A stretch of DNA of 64,000 nucleotides from Bacillota bacterium (GTDB lineage: Bacteria > Bacillota > Clostridia > Oscillospirales > Ruminococcaceae). The notes under the pieces are model-generated. The model was not told the DNA's origin and searched no databases. It was given only the letters and a program-made list of their open reading frames with translations. Position 1 is the first letter of the stretch, and every line of letters starts with the position of its first letter. The stretch is taken from the NCBI GenBank assembly GCA_023391875.1, contig JAEWAB010000002.1, positions 281,682-345,681 of the forward strand, given 5' to 3'. Shown here piece after piece: positions 17,545 through 25,909 of the stretch. The translations under genes and the position numbers were made by a program.

Positions 17545-17811
17545 GGATGGAAAGATAATTTCTATCTTCCATAAAGCTTTCCGCTTAAGCGGCATGCGGC
17601 TTTGCCGCCGCCGAAAAGCGGTAGCCAAAACGAAGGCGGCGGTTTTAAACTGTACCTTTGTGTTGCTGTATGGCTGTGCGGGCTATAAAGTGTTCTGCCG
17701 CACATCCTGCGTTTTTGCGCATCTTGCCCTTGCTGTACTACTTTGCCTGCAAGGGTGCGCTCATCATTATTTTTAGCCGGCGCAAAGCGGCAGAATAAGG
17801 AGAATAAAGCT
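17545..17811 (+). promoter_or_regulatory. Long structured 5' leader of gapA
   Basis: About 260 bases lie between the likely promoter and the gapA start. They hold at least three stable hairpins: CCGCCGCC with GGCGGCGG (about 17604-17642), GTGCGG with CCGCAC (17676-17703) and CCCTTGC with GCAAGGG (17727-17755). No convincing ORF is present: a frame starting TTG at 17543 has no ribosome-binding site. No U-run terminator follows the hairpins. The class of RNA is not recognised. Confidence 0.5.
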
Positions 17812-18831
17812 ATGGCAATTAAAGTTGGTATCAATGGTTTTGGCCGTATCGGAAGACTGGTTTTCCGTGCAGCCGTAGCGCAGCCCGATATTTACGAGGT
17901 TGTAGGCATTAACGACCCGTTTATTGATCTCGACTATATGGTTTACATGGTAAAGTACGACACCATCCATGGCCAGTTTAAGGGCGAAGTAAAGGCTGAG
18001 AACGGCAAGCTCGTGGTAAACGGCAAGGCGATCAGCGTTTACGCTGAAAAAGACCCTGCGGCTATCAAGTGGGGCGAGTGCGGCGCCGAGTATGTGGTTG
18101 AGTCCACCGGCGTATTCTGCACCACCGAGAAGGCTTCCGCTCACTTAAAGGGCGGCGCCAAGAAGGTTGTCATCTCCGCTCCCGCTAAGGATAAAGAGAC
18201 CCCCACCTTCGTTTGCGGCGTAAACCTTGAGAAGTACACCAAGGATATGGTGGTTGTATCCAACGCATCCTGCACCACCAACTGCTTAGCTCCTCTTGCC
18301 AAGGTTGTCAACGATAAGTTTGGCATCGTAGAAGGCCTTATGACCACCGTTCACTCCACCACCGCTACCCAGAAGACCGTTGACGGCCCTTCTGCGAAGG
18401 ACTGGAGAGGCGGCCGTGCCGCAGCCGGCAACATCATTCCTTCTTCCACTGGCGCTGCAAAGGCTTGCGCACTGGTTATCCCCGAGTTAAAGGGCAAGCT
18501 CACCGGTATGGCGTTCCGTGTACCCACCCTGGACGTATCGGTTGTTGACCTGACCGTTAAGCTCGCAAAGCCCGCCACCTACGATGATATCTGCGCTGCC
18601 ATCAAAGAGGCCTCCGAGACCACGATGAAGGGCATTCTGGGCTACACCGAGGACGATGTGGTTTCCTCCGATTTCTACACCGAGGAGAGAACCTCCGTAT
18701 TCGATGCCAAGGCCGGTATCGCGCTCAACGACACCTTCTTCAAGCTCGTTTCCTGGTACGACAACGAGTGGGGCTATTCCAACAAGGTGCTCATGCTCAT
18801 CAAGCACATGAGCGAAGTAGACCACAAGTAA
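17812..18831 (+). CDS. gapA: Glyceraldehyde-3-phosphate dehydrogenase, type I
   Basis: 339 residues, standard size. It is the glycolytic NAD-dependent oxidative phosphorylation of glyceraldehyde-3-phosphate in the cytoplasm. The Rossmann start is KVGINGFGRIGRLVFR, the active-site Cys is in SNASCTTNCLAP (about C154), and SWYDNEWGYSNKV near the end is diagnostic. Asp in GINDPF indicates NAD rather than NADP preference. The ATG at 17812 follows AAGGAG; the frame stays open upstream to 17743 without a ribosome-binding site. No other glycolytic gene adjoins, and no CggR-type repressor gene is present. Confidence 0.97.
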   Translation: MAIKVGINGFGRIGRLVFRAAVAQPDIYEVVGINDPFIDLDYMVYMVKYDTIHGQFKGEVKAENGKLVVNGKAISVYAEKDPAAIKWGECGAEYVVESTGVFCTTEKASAHLKGGAKKVVISAPAKDKETPTFVCGVNLEKYTKDMVVVSNASCTTNCLAPLAKVVNDKFGIVEGLMTTVHSTTATQKTVDGPSAKDWRGGRAAAGNIIPSSTGAAKACALVIPELKGKLTGMAFRVPTLDVSVVDLTVKLAKPATYDDICAAIKEASETTMKGILGYTEDDVVSSDFYTEERTSVFDAKAGIALNDTFFKLVSWYDNEWGYSNKVLMLIKHMSEVDHK

Positions 18832-18955
18832 CAGTACAGTATATTCAACTGCTTGCTTGATGGTTTTGGCTTACCGATAGCCTTTTAACCCACCCCCGTT
18901 TTGTGATATACTGCAAGCTGCTTAACGAAGCAAATTCGCAGTCATAACATAGGTT

Positions 18956-19004
18956 AAAACACCCTTTATCCGAGTATTTTATACTTTGGTAAAGGGTGTT
19001 TTTT
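18956..19004 (+). terminator. Terminator of gapA
   Basis: Thirteen-base stem (AAAACACCCTTTA and complement) with a 21-base loop and a T-run. It lies 125 bases after the stop codon, so the transcript has a longer than usual 3' tail. The rest of 18832-19177 shows no gene. Confidence 0.75.
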
Positions 19005-19177
19005 CTACTGAAAAAAGCACAAGGATTACCTAAAACCCCCAAGAATGCACATGGATACGGGCAACAATAAACTGTAGACTATACGTAATACCAATTCTTC
19101 TTTGCCGCCCTGTTAGGACGGCATCGGGCGGCTTACAGCCGCCTGATTCGTACAAACATATTAAAAGGAGCATCGCG

Positions 19178-20794
19178 ATGAAAAGAGAGACAAAGAAAAG
19201 AAAGCCTGCTTACCGCTTACTCGCTTCCTTCTTCGTACTTACGCTGCTTCTCTCGCTTTGCCTGTCAGGCTGTGAGCAGCAGTCCGGCAGTATGCCCGAT
19301 TCACCGGCTTCTGCGGTACAAAGCGCCGAGCCGATGCTGATCCCCAAGCCTGTAAGCTGTAAGACGACAGGCGGGAGCTTTACCCTTACCGATGCAGCAG
19401 CCCTCTATGTAGAGGGCAACAGCAGCGCGGAGACGGAGGAACTCTATTCGGTTGCAGAGTATCTTGCGGGCGAGTTGAGGCCTGCCACCGGTTACCCGCT
19501 GGAGGTTGTTAAATCCTCTACCCCGAACACAGGGGGCATCCGTTTAACCACCATGGGGGCAGACCCCGATTTGGGCGACGAAGGCTATCGGCTAAAGGTT
19601 ACATCCGATGGGGTCACTTTAAGCGCGGCAACGGCGGAGGGGCTGTTTCGGGGCGTTCAAACCATCCGGCAGCTGCTCCCCGCAGAGATTGAGAAGGACG
19701 GGCCGGTCACCGGCGTAGCATGGACAATGCCGTGTGTCGACAGCACCGATTATCCGGCCTACCCGTGGCGCGGGATGATGCTGGACGTCGCCAGACATTT
19801 TATCCAAGTGGAGGATGTCAAGCGCGTTATCGACTGGATGGCGTACTATAAGATGAATCAATTCCACCTGCACCTTACCGACGATCAGGGCTGGCGAATC
19901 GAGATCAAGTCGCGGCCCGAGCTGGCCAGTATCGGCGGCAGCACGCAGGTCGGGGGAGGAGCGGGCGGATACTATACGCAACAGGAGTACGCCGAGATCA
20001 TTAGCTATGCCAAAGCGCGGTACATCACCGTCATCCCCGAGATCGAGATGCCCGGACACTGCAACGCCGCGCTGGCTTCGTACGGGGAATTAAACCCCGA
20101 CGGCAAGAAAAAAGAGCCTTATACCGGCATCGACGTCGGTTTCAGCTCACTCATGTGCCGCTCGGAGGCAACCTATGATTTTATCGAGGATGTAATAGGC
20201 GAGCTCGCCGCGATCACGCCCGGGGAGTATATCCACATCGGCGGCGACGAGGCCTCCTCCACCGCGGCGGAAGACTACAGTTATTTTATAGGCAGAGTAA
20301 ACAAGATCGTGGAGAGCCACGGTAAAAAGGCAATCGGGTGGAATCCCTTTGACACCGCGGAGGAAACCACCGCCGAGCAGCTTCTGCAAAACTGGAACGG
20401 GGAGCTGAGCGCCGCGCTCGGCAAGGGCATGAAGATGATCATGTCGCCCGCGGATAAGGCCTATCTGGATATGAAATATGATGAAAATACCCCCATCGGC
20501 TTGGAGTGGGCGGGCTACAGCTCAACCGACGACGCCTACCAGTGGGACCCCACCTATGGCAAGCTGAAGGATTCCGTTCTGGGGATAGAGTGTGCCTTAT
20601 GGAGCGAAACTATTAAGGATTTAGACGATATTGAATACCTCACCTTCCCGAGGCTGCCCGGCCACGCCGAGGCGGGGTGGACGCCCCAAAGACTGCGGAG
20701 CTGGGATGAGTATAAAAGGCGGCTCGCAAGCCATGGCGCAAGAATGGAGAATCAGGGAATAGGCTTTTATAAAGACCCGGCGGTGCCATGGTGA
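19178..20794 (+). CDS. Beta-N-acetylhexosaminidase lipoprotein, GH20
   Basis: 538 residues. The N-terminus is a lipoprotein signal with lipobox LSGC, so the enzyme is outside on the membrane. It continues with a GH20b-type domain (about 55-190: LIPKPVSCKTTGGSFTLT) and the GH20 catalytic barrel beginning YPWRGMMLDVARHF. The Asp-Glu pair is in HIGGDEAS (D357, E358), and FHLHLTDDQGWRIEIK is also typical. Such enzymes remove terminal GlcNAc or GalNAc from glycans or peptidoglycan fragments by substrate-assisted catalysis. It is monocistronic; AAAGGAG precedes the ATG. Confidence 0.93.
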   Translation: MKRETKKRKPAYRLLASFFVLTLLLSLCLSGCEQQSGSMPDSPASAVQSAEPMLIPKPVSCKTTGGSFTLTDAAALYVEGNSSAETEELYSVAEYLAGELRPATGYPLEVVKSSTPNTGGIRLTTMGADPDLGDEGYRLKVTSDGVTLSAATAEGLFRGVQTIRQLLPAEIEKDGPVTGVAWTMPCVDSTDYPAYPWRGMMLDVARHFIQVEDVKRVIDWMAYYKMNQFHLHLTDDQGWRIEIKSRPELASIGGSTQVGGGAGGYYTQQEYAEIISYAKARYITVIPEIEMPGHCNAALASYGELNPDGKKKEPYTGIDVGFSSLMCRSEATYDFIEDVIGELAAITPGEYIHIGGDEASSTAAEDYSYFIGRVNKIVESHGKKAIGWNPFDTAEETTAEQLLQNWNGELSAALGKGMKMIMSPADKAYLDMKYDENTPIGLEWAGYSSTDDAYQWDPTYGKLKDSVLGIECALWSETIKDLDDIEYLTFPRLPGHAEAGWTPQRLRSWDEYKRRLASHGARMENQGIGFYKDPAVPW

Positions 20795-20812
20795 TGGGTG
20801 TAAGCAAGCTAA

Positions 20813-21604
20813 CTAGTATTCGTCGGCTATCCCCCAATTTTTATATTCCTCATGAAATGCTTCATCTATCTGATACGAGATATATTTAACGACATTTTTA
20901 TTATCCAGTTCAACCGTCAGCGTTCCGCAAGGGGTCAGGCTCATATCCTCCAGCGCAAACATACCGGTTTCGATAATTATCTGATTACCGTCCTGTTTTG
21001 CGGAGATAGCTTGCGGCCAATAGCCTCCTCCACCCACTACCAAACCGTAAGTATTCTTTACGTTGCCGTATTCATACCATTCGGATGTTTTCAGATATTC
21101 GCTTGATACATCAAAGTGTTTTTGAAGCGCGGCCTCCACCTGTTCGGCAGGTGCGTGAAAATATTCGGGAAGGTATACCCCTTCAACATCCGTTGGCAGA
21201 TTCAAAAGGTTATATTGAGCACATATACAGATTAAATCATCCGCCTTAATCTCCGATGGCGAGGCCCAAGCATAGAAAAAAACACTTGGGATAAGTGGTG
21301 CAATATAAACGTTGTCAACGGCTCTCAGGTCGCTAAGGTCTACGGGGGCATCGTCGATCCGCAGCCTGCTCCAGTAAGCATCCCCGTATTGGTTGAGCAG
21401 GTCGGATGAAGCGAGCGGGGCACTGCTTGCCGAATCCGAGGATTGCGGCGCACTATCAACAGAGGAAGGGCTGCTGACGATTGCCGAATCGACCGCTGAT
21501 GGAAGACTATCGTCCGCACTACTCACTGTGCCGACCGGTGCAGAGCAGGAAGCGAGTATGAGTAGTGTGCAAACGATTAGCACGAGATAAAAACTTCTAT
21601 TCAT
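20813..21604 (-). CDS. Hypothetical lipoprotein with Ser-rich linker
   Basis: 263 residues. The signal peptide ends in the lipobox ILASC, followed by a 55-residue Ser/Asp/Ala-rich spacer and a globular part from about residue 75. That part contains TYGLVVGGGGYWPQAI and ends in a beta-rich stretch with PCGTLTVELDNKNVVKYISYQIDEAF. No family was recognised. The ATG at 21604 is preferred to a GTG at 21613 on ribosome-binding-site spacing. It is convergent with the GH20 gene. Confidence 0.65.
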   Translation of the reverse strand: MNRSFYLVLIVCTLLILASCSAPVGTVSSADDSLPSAVDSAIVSSPSSVDSAPQSSDSASSAPLASSDLLNQYGDAYWSRLRIDDAPVDLSDLRAVDNVYIAPLIPSVFFYAWASPSEIKADDLICICAQYNLLNLPTDVEGVYLPEYFHAPAEQVEAALQKHFDVSSEYLKTSEWYEYGNVKNTYGLVVGGGGYWPQAISAKQDGNQIIIETGMFALEDMSLTPCGTLTVELDNKNVVKYISYQIDEAFHEEYKNWGIADEY

Positions 21605-21691
21605 AACCAACACTACCTTTTATCACTATTTTACTCATTATATCACGTATTACAGACATTACCAACTCTTAATGGCGGCTAAATACAAAAG

Positions 21692-21724
21692 CTGCCCCTG
21701 CTTTCTATCTGAAAGCAGGGGCAG
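21692..21724 (-). terminator. Terminator of mgsA
   Basis: Thirteen-base perfect stem (CTGCCCCTGCTTT and complement), seven-base loop, with T-rich DNA after it on the minus strand. Confidence 0.8.
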
Positions 21725-21748
21725 TTTCTCATGATATAGTTGAGTCGA

Positions 21749-22225
21749 TTATTTCAGTTCCTCTAAACGGTTTAAAATAGTCTTGTTGTAGTTTACCACC
21801 TTGCGCTCGTATTCTTCGTTCATGTAGGCGGAGGCGAGCAGAAAATCGGCGGTGGCGCGGTTGTTGGCGATGGGGATATCATATACCACGGCGATTCTCA
21901 AAAGCGCCTTCACGTCCGGGTCGTGCGGCTGCGCCTCGAGCGGGTCGGAGAAGAAGATGATAAAGTCTATGGCGCCCTCTACGATTCTTGAACCGATCTG
22001 CTGGTCGCCGCCCAACGGGCCGCTGTTATAGCCCTTTACGGGCAGGCCGGTCTTATCCGCCAGCAGGCGCGCGGTGGTGCCGGTGCCGCATAGAAAGTGG
22101 TTCTTTAAAATGTCCTTGTTTTTGTCTACCCATTCTATCAACTCAGGCTTTTTACGGTCGTGCGCAATAAGCGCGATATGCTTTTGCTTGCCGATGGTAA
22201 AGCTGATGTAGTCGTCCATAATCAT
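21749..22225 (-). CDS. mgsA: Methylglyoxal synthase
   Basis: 158 residues, normal length. It converts dihydroxyacetone phosphate to methylglyoxal and phosphate, an overflow bypass of lower glycolysis. Hallmarks are ALIAHDRKKPELIEW, CGTGTTA, SGPLGGDQQIG and FFSDPLEAQPHDPDVKAL, which include the catalytic Asp residues and phosphate-binding residues. GGAG precedes the first ATG by ten bases. Confidence 0.95.
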   Translation of the reverse strand: MIMDDYISFTIGKQKHIALIAHDRKKPELIEWVDKNKDILKNHFLCGTGTTARLLADKTGLPVKGYNSGPLGGDQQIGSRIVEGAIDFIIFFSDPLEAQPHDPDVKALLRIAVVYDIPIANNRATADFLLASAYMNEEYERKVVNYNKTILNRLEELK

Positions 22226-22446
22226 GGTTTTCGGTCTCCTTTATACGGTTAGTTCATGGAATGAAAGAGAGCAAGCGTTAAAAGCAGGGTGTAATACCGG
22301 GCCGTCCTTCTACTTTGAATTATACCTGCGAAACCGATAATATGCAAGTTTGTAACGCTCAGTTTTGCGCAATGTTTGCATTACAAATTTACTATAATTC
22401 TGCGGGAAGAGTTAGCAAGGCTTGTAGCCAATTTTTAGAAATTTCG

Positions 22447-22475
22447 TTGACTAATCCTGTAATCCGCTGTATAAT
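22447..22475 (+). promoter_or_regulatory. Promoter of the YhfC-family gene
   Basis: TTGACT (22447-22452), 17-base spacer, TATAAT (22470-22475), about 80 bases before the gene. The rest of the 22226-22557 gap is AT-rich and shows no gene. Confidence 0.7.
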
Positions 22476-22557
22476 TGTGTTATTCATTTAACAATCATCA
22501 CGGTGTATTCAGGGGCACTGTCCTATCTTTATTCAACTGCGTGAGGTAGGGCGGCAG

Positions 22558-23496
22558 GTGCAGAAAGTAAAGCCGCGCGCAGCGGCTGGATGGAGGGTAA
22601 TGGATCCAATTACAACGACAGCGACGGTAAGCGGTCTTTCAATCTTTTGCATGTTTGTTTCTCTTTTTATTTCGTTGATTTTCCCCATTGTAATAGTGAC
22701 CATCCTGTGCGTGAAGCGCAAGATACATATTGCGCCTGTATTGGTGGGCGCCGCGGTGTTCTTTGTGTTCCAAACCTTAACAAGAATCCCCGCGCTGACG
22801 TTTGCAAGTGAGGCATGGCCCGCATTTAAACAGTTTACAAACGACCCGCTGTGGGGCGGCCTGTTTTTGGGGCTTACCGCCGGTCTTTTCGAGGAGTTCG
22901 GCAGATTTATAGGCTACAAGGTGGCCCTTAAAAAGTACACGGGGTGGAACGACGGCTTTGCTTTCGGGTTGGGCCACGGCGGCTTCGAGGCGATAACGCT
23001 GGCAGGGCTTTCGTTTGTGAACAATATTATCTTTGCGTTTGCGATTAATAGTGGCGCGTGGGACACCATCGCCGCCGCATTGCCCGCCGAAACGGCACAA
23101 TCGCTTTTTAATTCCCTCACCGGGCTTTCGCCCGTTACCTTCCTGGTGGGCGGAATGGAACGGCTGTTTGCCATGACCATTCAGGTGGCGCTCTCAATTC
23201 TGGTTCTTTACGCGATACGCCGCCGCAGGTTTATCTATGTGCTGCTTGCGGTGCTGCTGCACGCTGTTGTGGATTCGCCCATAATATTCTTAATAACGAA
23301 TACTGGAACAGTGGGCACCGAATTGTACGCGTTTGCGTGCGCTGTGGCGGGTGCTATTTACATCGTACTCTCGCGTAAGGTATTTGTGCGCATGGATGCA
23401 CAGGGGCAGCCCGAAGGGGCGCCGCAGGGTTTTACGACGCTCGCGGACGGTACAAAGCCTGCCGACGACGATAACCCGCTGCCTCCCATCGAGTAA
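22558..23496 (+). CDS. YhfC-family intramembrane protease-like protein
   Basis: 312 residues with seven or eight predicted membrane helices. FEEFGRFIGYK and FGLGHGGFEAITL are the conserved Glu and His motifs of the YhfC family (relatives of CAAX-type intramembrane proteases). The charged tail after about residue 285 is cytoplasmic or external and probably disordered. Start choice is uncertain: GTG at 22558 has AGGG six bases upstream, whereas ATG at 22600 has GGAGGG only two bases away. Substrate unknown. Confidence 0.75.
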   Translation: MQKVKPRAAAGWRVMDPITTTATVSGLSIFCMFVSLFISLIFPIVIVTILCVKRKIHIAPVLVGAAVFFVFQTLTRIPALTFASEAWPAFKQFTNDPLWGGLFLGLTAGLFEEFGRFIGYKVALKKYTGWNDGFAFGLGHGGFEAITLAGLSFVNNIIFAFAINSGAWDTIAAALPAETAQSLFNSLTGLSPVTFLVGGMERLFAMTIQVALSILVLYAIRRRRFIYVLLAVLLHAVVDSPIIFLITNTGTVGTELYAFACAVAGAIYIVLSRKVFVRMDAQGQPEGAPQGFTTLADGTKPADDDNPLPPIE

Positions 23497-23514
23497 CAGT
23501 CACTAAAAAAACAC

Positions 23515-23542
23515 AGCGGCGGTCGAACCATCGACCGCCGCT
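23515..23542. terminator. Terminator after the YhfC-family gene
   Basis: Twelve-base perfect stem (AGCGGCGGTCGA and complement) with a four-base loop. The better T-run is on the minus strand, so it may also end the transcript of the small minus-strand gene at 23670-23819. Confidence 0.7.
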
Positions 23543-23669
23543 TGCTTATATGTCTAGTCCTGTATATTTTGACAGGTGTACACCATGATATTCAAGTGAG
23601 CAATACACAGTCCTACGCGGCAGAGAGCCGCTTACCGGCTGCCGCCCAATCTCAAGCTATGTACCCGTT

Positions 23670-23819
23670 TTAGTCGTTCGGCTGGATATTATCCATGCCA
23701 GAGGGGGTATAGTAGGGCTTTACGGCATAGGGGTAGAAGCGCAGTAGCAGCCCGTAGATGACGAGCGCCAGAGCGGTGGCTGCCGAGATGATCAAGAATA
23801 TCTTCAAAAAAACCTTCAC
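23670..23819 (-). CDS. Small single-span membrane protein, 49 residues
   Basis: A GTG start with GGAGGAG five bases upstream opens a 49-codon frame. The N-terminal part is basic and then strongly hydrophobic (MKVFLKIFLIISAATALALV, followed by IYGLLL), and the tail is polar (YYTPSGMDNIQPND). It lies 45 bases after the 23864-24463 gene on the same strand and before a terminator-like hairpin, so it could be the second gene of a two-gene unit. No homologue is recognised. The ribosome-binding site and membrane-protein composition support it as real. Confidence 0.55.
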   Translation of the reverse strand: MKVFLKIFLIISAATALALVIYGLLLRFYPYAVKPYYTPSGMDNIQPND

Positions 23820-23863
23820 GCCAGCTCCTCCTTTAATTACGGTCAGTTTTGACGGGCGAACGG

Positions 23864-24463
23864 CTAAAAACGAATGAACTCAAAGGTACCGAAGCAGTCT
23901 GGACGACTAATATCGGGCGTATCGGAAGAAGCGGGGAACAGGGTTGTAAACACCCGATTTTGATCGATCATGCCGGAGTGTAACAGGTTGCCATATATGC
24001 TCTCCCCGCTGCTGTAGGTATGGACGTCAAACACATCGGTGAGCAGCCGCTGCGGCAGGATAAACGCCGCGCCCCAATACTCGCCCTGCAGGTCGCCGCC
24101 CTTAAAGGTGGTCAGCGAAAACATATCGGCGTCCACCGGCTGTGGGGGCGTGTTATCAGTAACAGTATACGCAAAAAGGGTGCCATCTGGTTCAAACGAA
24201 AGTGAAAGATAATCCTTCGGCCGTTGCGGGTTGGGCGCAAGCGCGAGAGCCAGCCGGCTTTCGCCGTGAGCGGGGTTTACCTCAAAGGCCCACATTCTCA
24301 CCAGAATGCCGACGCCGGGGCGATAGCACATCGCAGTTTGAGAGAAGATACCCTGCTTTACGCCCTGCCCAAGCTGCGTGAGCTTCGCGATGGGGAGGAT
24401 GTCCCATTTTGGGGTAAAATCCTGCTGGGAAGGGCTATTTATAATTGTAATCTTATACTGCAT
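23864..24463 (-). CDS. Hypothetical protein, possibly CBM9-like beta-sandwich
   Basis: 199 residues without signal peptide or membrane span. The pattern of beta strands, with VRMWAFEVNP, LSLSFEPDGTLFAY, EYWGAAFILPQRLL and a terminal FGTFEFIRF, resembles carbohydrate-binding family 9-like proteins. That resemblance is weak and the function is not assigned. GGAAG lies six bases before the ATG. Confidence 0.55.
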   Translation of the reverse strand: MQYKITIINSPSQQDFTPKWDILPIAKLTQLGQGVKQGIFSQTAMCYRPGVGILVRMWAFEVNPAHGESRLALALAPNPQRPKDYLSLSFEPDGTLFAYTVTDNTPPQPVDADMFSLTTFKGGDLQGEYWGAAFILPQRLLTDVFDVHTYSSGESIYGNLLHSGMIDQNRVFTTLFPASSDTPDISRPDCFGTFEFIRF

Positions 24464-24590
24464 TCTTAACTTCCTTTAGGACAATCCTTATATTTATCAT
24501 CTATATTATAGCACATCTTGTTGTTTTTTAACAGGGCATAGCGGCTGCTTGCAAGTATATTCATATCTGCGAAACGACAAAATATTTGTG

Positions 24591-24619
24591 TTGACATTCT
24601 TAATATCATATATTATAAT
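24591..24619 (+). promoter_or_regulatory. Consensus promoter of the tRNA-Met/tRNA-Glu unit
   Basis: TTGACA (24591-24596), 17-base spacer, TATAAT (24614-24619): a perfect sigma-A consensus, 40 bases before the first tRNA. Confidence 0.85.
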
Positions 24620-24658
24620 ATAATTCGCTCGGTGTTCATAAGAATACAAGCATGGCGT

Positions 24659-24735
24659 GGCGGTATAGCTCAGTTGGCTAGAGCATGCGGTTCATACCCG
24701 CAGTGTCGTCGGTTCGAATCCTACTACCGCTACCA
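24659..24735 (+). tRNA. tRNA-Met (CAT)
   Basis: 77-base cloverleaf with encoded CCA. The anticodon loop is TTCATAC between TGCGG and CCGCA. The acceptor begins GGCGGTA, which is not the initiator pattern, so it is elongator Met or possibly lysidine-modified Ile. The T-stem (GTCGG/CCTAC) has one C-T mismatch and the acceptor closes with a G-T pair. Confidence 0.9.
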
Positions 24736-24740
24736 CTTCA

Positions 24741-24773
24741 GAAGTCAATTACGGCGTCCCCGTAATTGACTTC
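24741..24773 (+). terminator. Hairpin between the two tRNA genes
   Basis: Thirteen-base perfect stem (GAAGTCAATTACG and complement) followed by ATTTT. It is either a partial terminator or a processing signal between the two tRNAs. Confidence 0.55.
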
Positions 24774-24778
24774 ATTTT

Positions 24779-24853
24779 GGCCCGGTGGTCAAGCGGTTAA
24801 GACACCGCCCTTTCACGGCGGTATCACGGGTTCGATTCCCGTCCGGGTCACCA
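24779..24853 (+). tRNA. tRNA-Glu (TTC)
   Basis: 75-base cloverleaf with encoded CCA. Anticodon stem CCGCC/GGCGG with loop CTTTCAC, D arm GTGGTCAAGCGGTTAAGAC, T arm CGGGTTCGATTCCCG. Confidence 0.95.
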
Positions 24854-24859
24854 ATAGTT

Positions 24860-24894
24860 ACCGGTTAGACGTGTAAGCGTTTAACCGGTCTTTT
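24860..24894 (+). terminator. Terminator of the tRNA unit
   Basis: Twelve-base stem (ACCGGTTAGACG with CGTTTAACCGGT, one wobble pair) followed by CTTTTG, seven bases after tRNA-Glu. Confidence 0.8.
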
Positions 24895-24917
24895 GTTGTA
24901 TCGGTTCTATTCCTTAT

Positions 24918-24960
24918 AAAAGGGCGTGTTGCAAAATGAAATTTTGCGGCACGCCCTTTT
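24918..24960. terminator. Terminator of the 24994-25830 gene
   Basis: Long inverted repeat (AAAAGGGCGTG...CACGCCCTTTT with an inner GCAAAAT/ATTTTGC stem). It can end transcripts from both sides. Confidence 0.75.
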
Positions 24961-24993
24961 ACTTCGCCTTGGGGGCTAAGACGACTTAATTGG

Positions 24994-25830
24994 CTATTTG
25001 GAATAGAGTTCATTTAGCAGCTCTTTTGTGTCGATAAGATGCTGCCCGCCCATTACGATAAATATCTTGTCATACAAGTCTTTCTTCTCTTTCAGAAGTT
25101 CAACCAACCAGATGTTTCTGAAGAGGTAAACATCGTTGTACACGGGATAAAGAACGCCGTCTTCCATTTGATAAACATGCCTTGCTTGTTCGATATCCTT
25201 ATCCCGCCAGTTATCAGCATTGATTGGCTCCGGCAAAAATGCGTTGACCGTATTCAGGATTTCCTCCAGCGTTCCGCCTTGATAATTGAGCCCGTTGTCT
25301 TTTAGGCGCCTCGTATCACTCAGTAGATACCCCTCAAAATCAAAACGGGAATTGTCCGGCGCAAATTGTTTCAAAGAAATTTGCCGAATCAGATACATAG
25401 CCAAAATGTTTTCCGGCTGATATTTAGACTGCAAATATTCTATCTGCCTGTCAAAAGGCGGCTCTATATCTTCCACCGGGATTCCGCTTTGTTTTGCAAG
25501 GTAGGTCGCGAAAGCGGATTCACCCTCGTAGATAGCGGTATCCCGGTCGCCCTCAAAGGTGTTGAAGCCCCCTTCTACCAGAAGCAGATTGGGGCCAAAT
25601 TCCGTGAGCATGTTTTCTATGTGCTTGAACATAGGATCGTTCGGGTCGTTTGAGTGGTGGACATCGAACCAGTAGAGCTCCTTGTTGTCAGATGTAAGAT
25701 GGAGGTCGTTGCCGCCGAAGATGTCATAGAGCATATACTCGCCCGATAAGGTGAATCGGAAGTAGTACACCGTACCAGCCAGTAAAATCAACACGGCACA
25801 AATTAGCGTTATGATTCGTTTCTTTTTCAT
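24994..25830 (-). CDS. Membrane-anchored TraB/GumN-like protein
   Basis: 278 residues. An N-terminal membrane span (ITLICAVLILLAGTVYYF) leaves the rest outside. Features reminiscent of the TraB/GumN/PrgY group are the early FDVHHSNDPND, then FGPNLLLVEGG, and a C-terminal IFIVMGGQHL. The identification is tentative. The ATG at 25830 follows GGAGG by five bases; a longer in-frame extension to 25971 overlaps the upstream gene and has no such site. Confidence 0.5.
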   Translation of the reverse strand: MKKKRIITLICAVLILLAGTVYYFRFTLSGEYMLYDIFGGNDLHLTSDNKELYWFDVHHSNDPNDPMFKHIENMLTEFGPNLLLVEGGFNTFEGDRDTAIYEGESAFATYLAKQSGIPVEDIEPPFDRQIEYLQSKYQPENILAMYLIRQISLKQFAPDNSRFDFEGYLLSDTRRLKDNGLNYQGGTLEEILNTVNAFLPEPINADNWRDKDIEQARHVYQMEDGVLYPVYNDVYLFRNIWLVELLKEKKDLYDKIFIVMGGQHLIDTKELLNELYSK

Positions 25831-25909
25831 GTTTCCTCCAAAACGGTTGTTTCGCCTTATTCCCCAAAAGCGGCACAGCTCCTTTTGGTTTTTATATAAA
25901 GTATGTATC

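Noticed and set aside
17543..17776. ORF of 77 codons in the gapA leader
   Set aside because: It starts at TTG without ribosome-binding site and its Cys-rich sequence is what the hairpins produce by chance.
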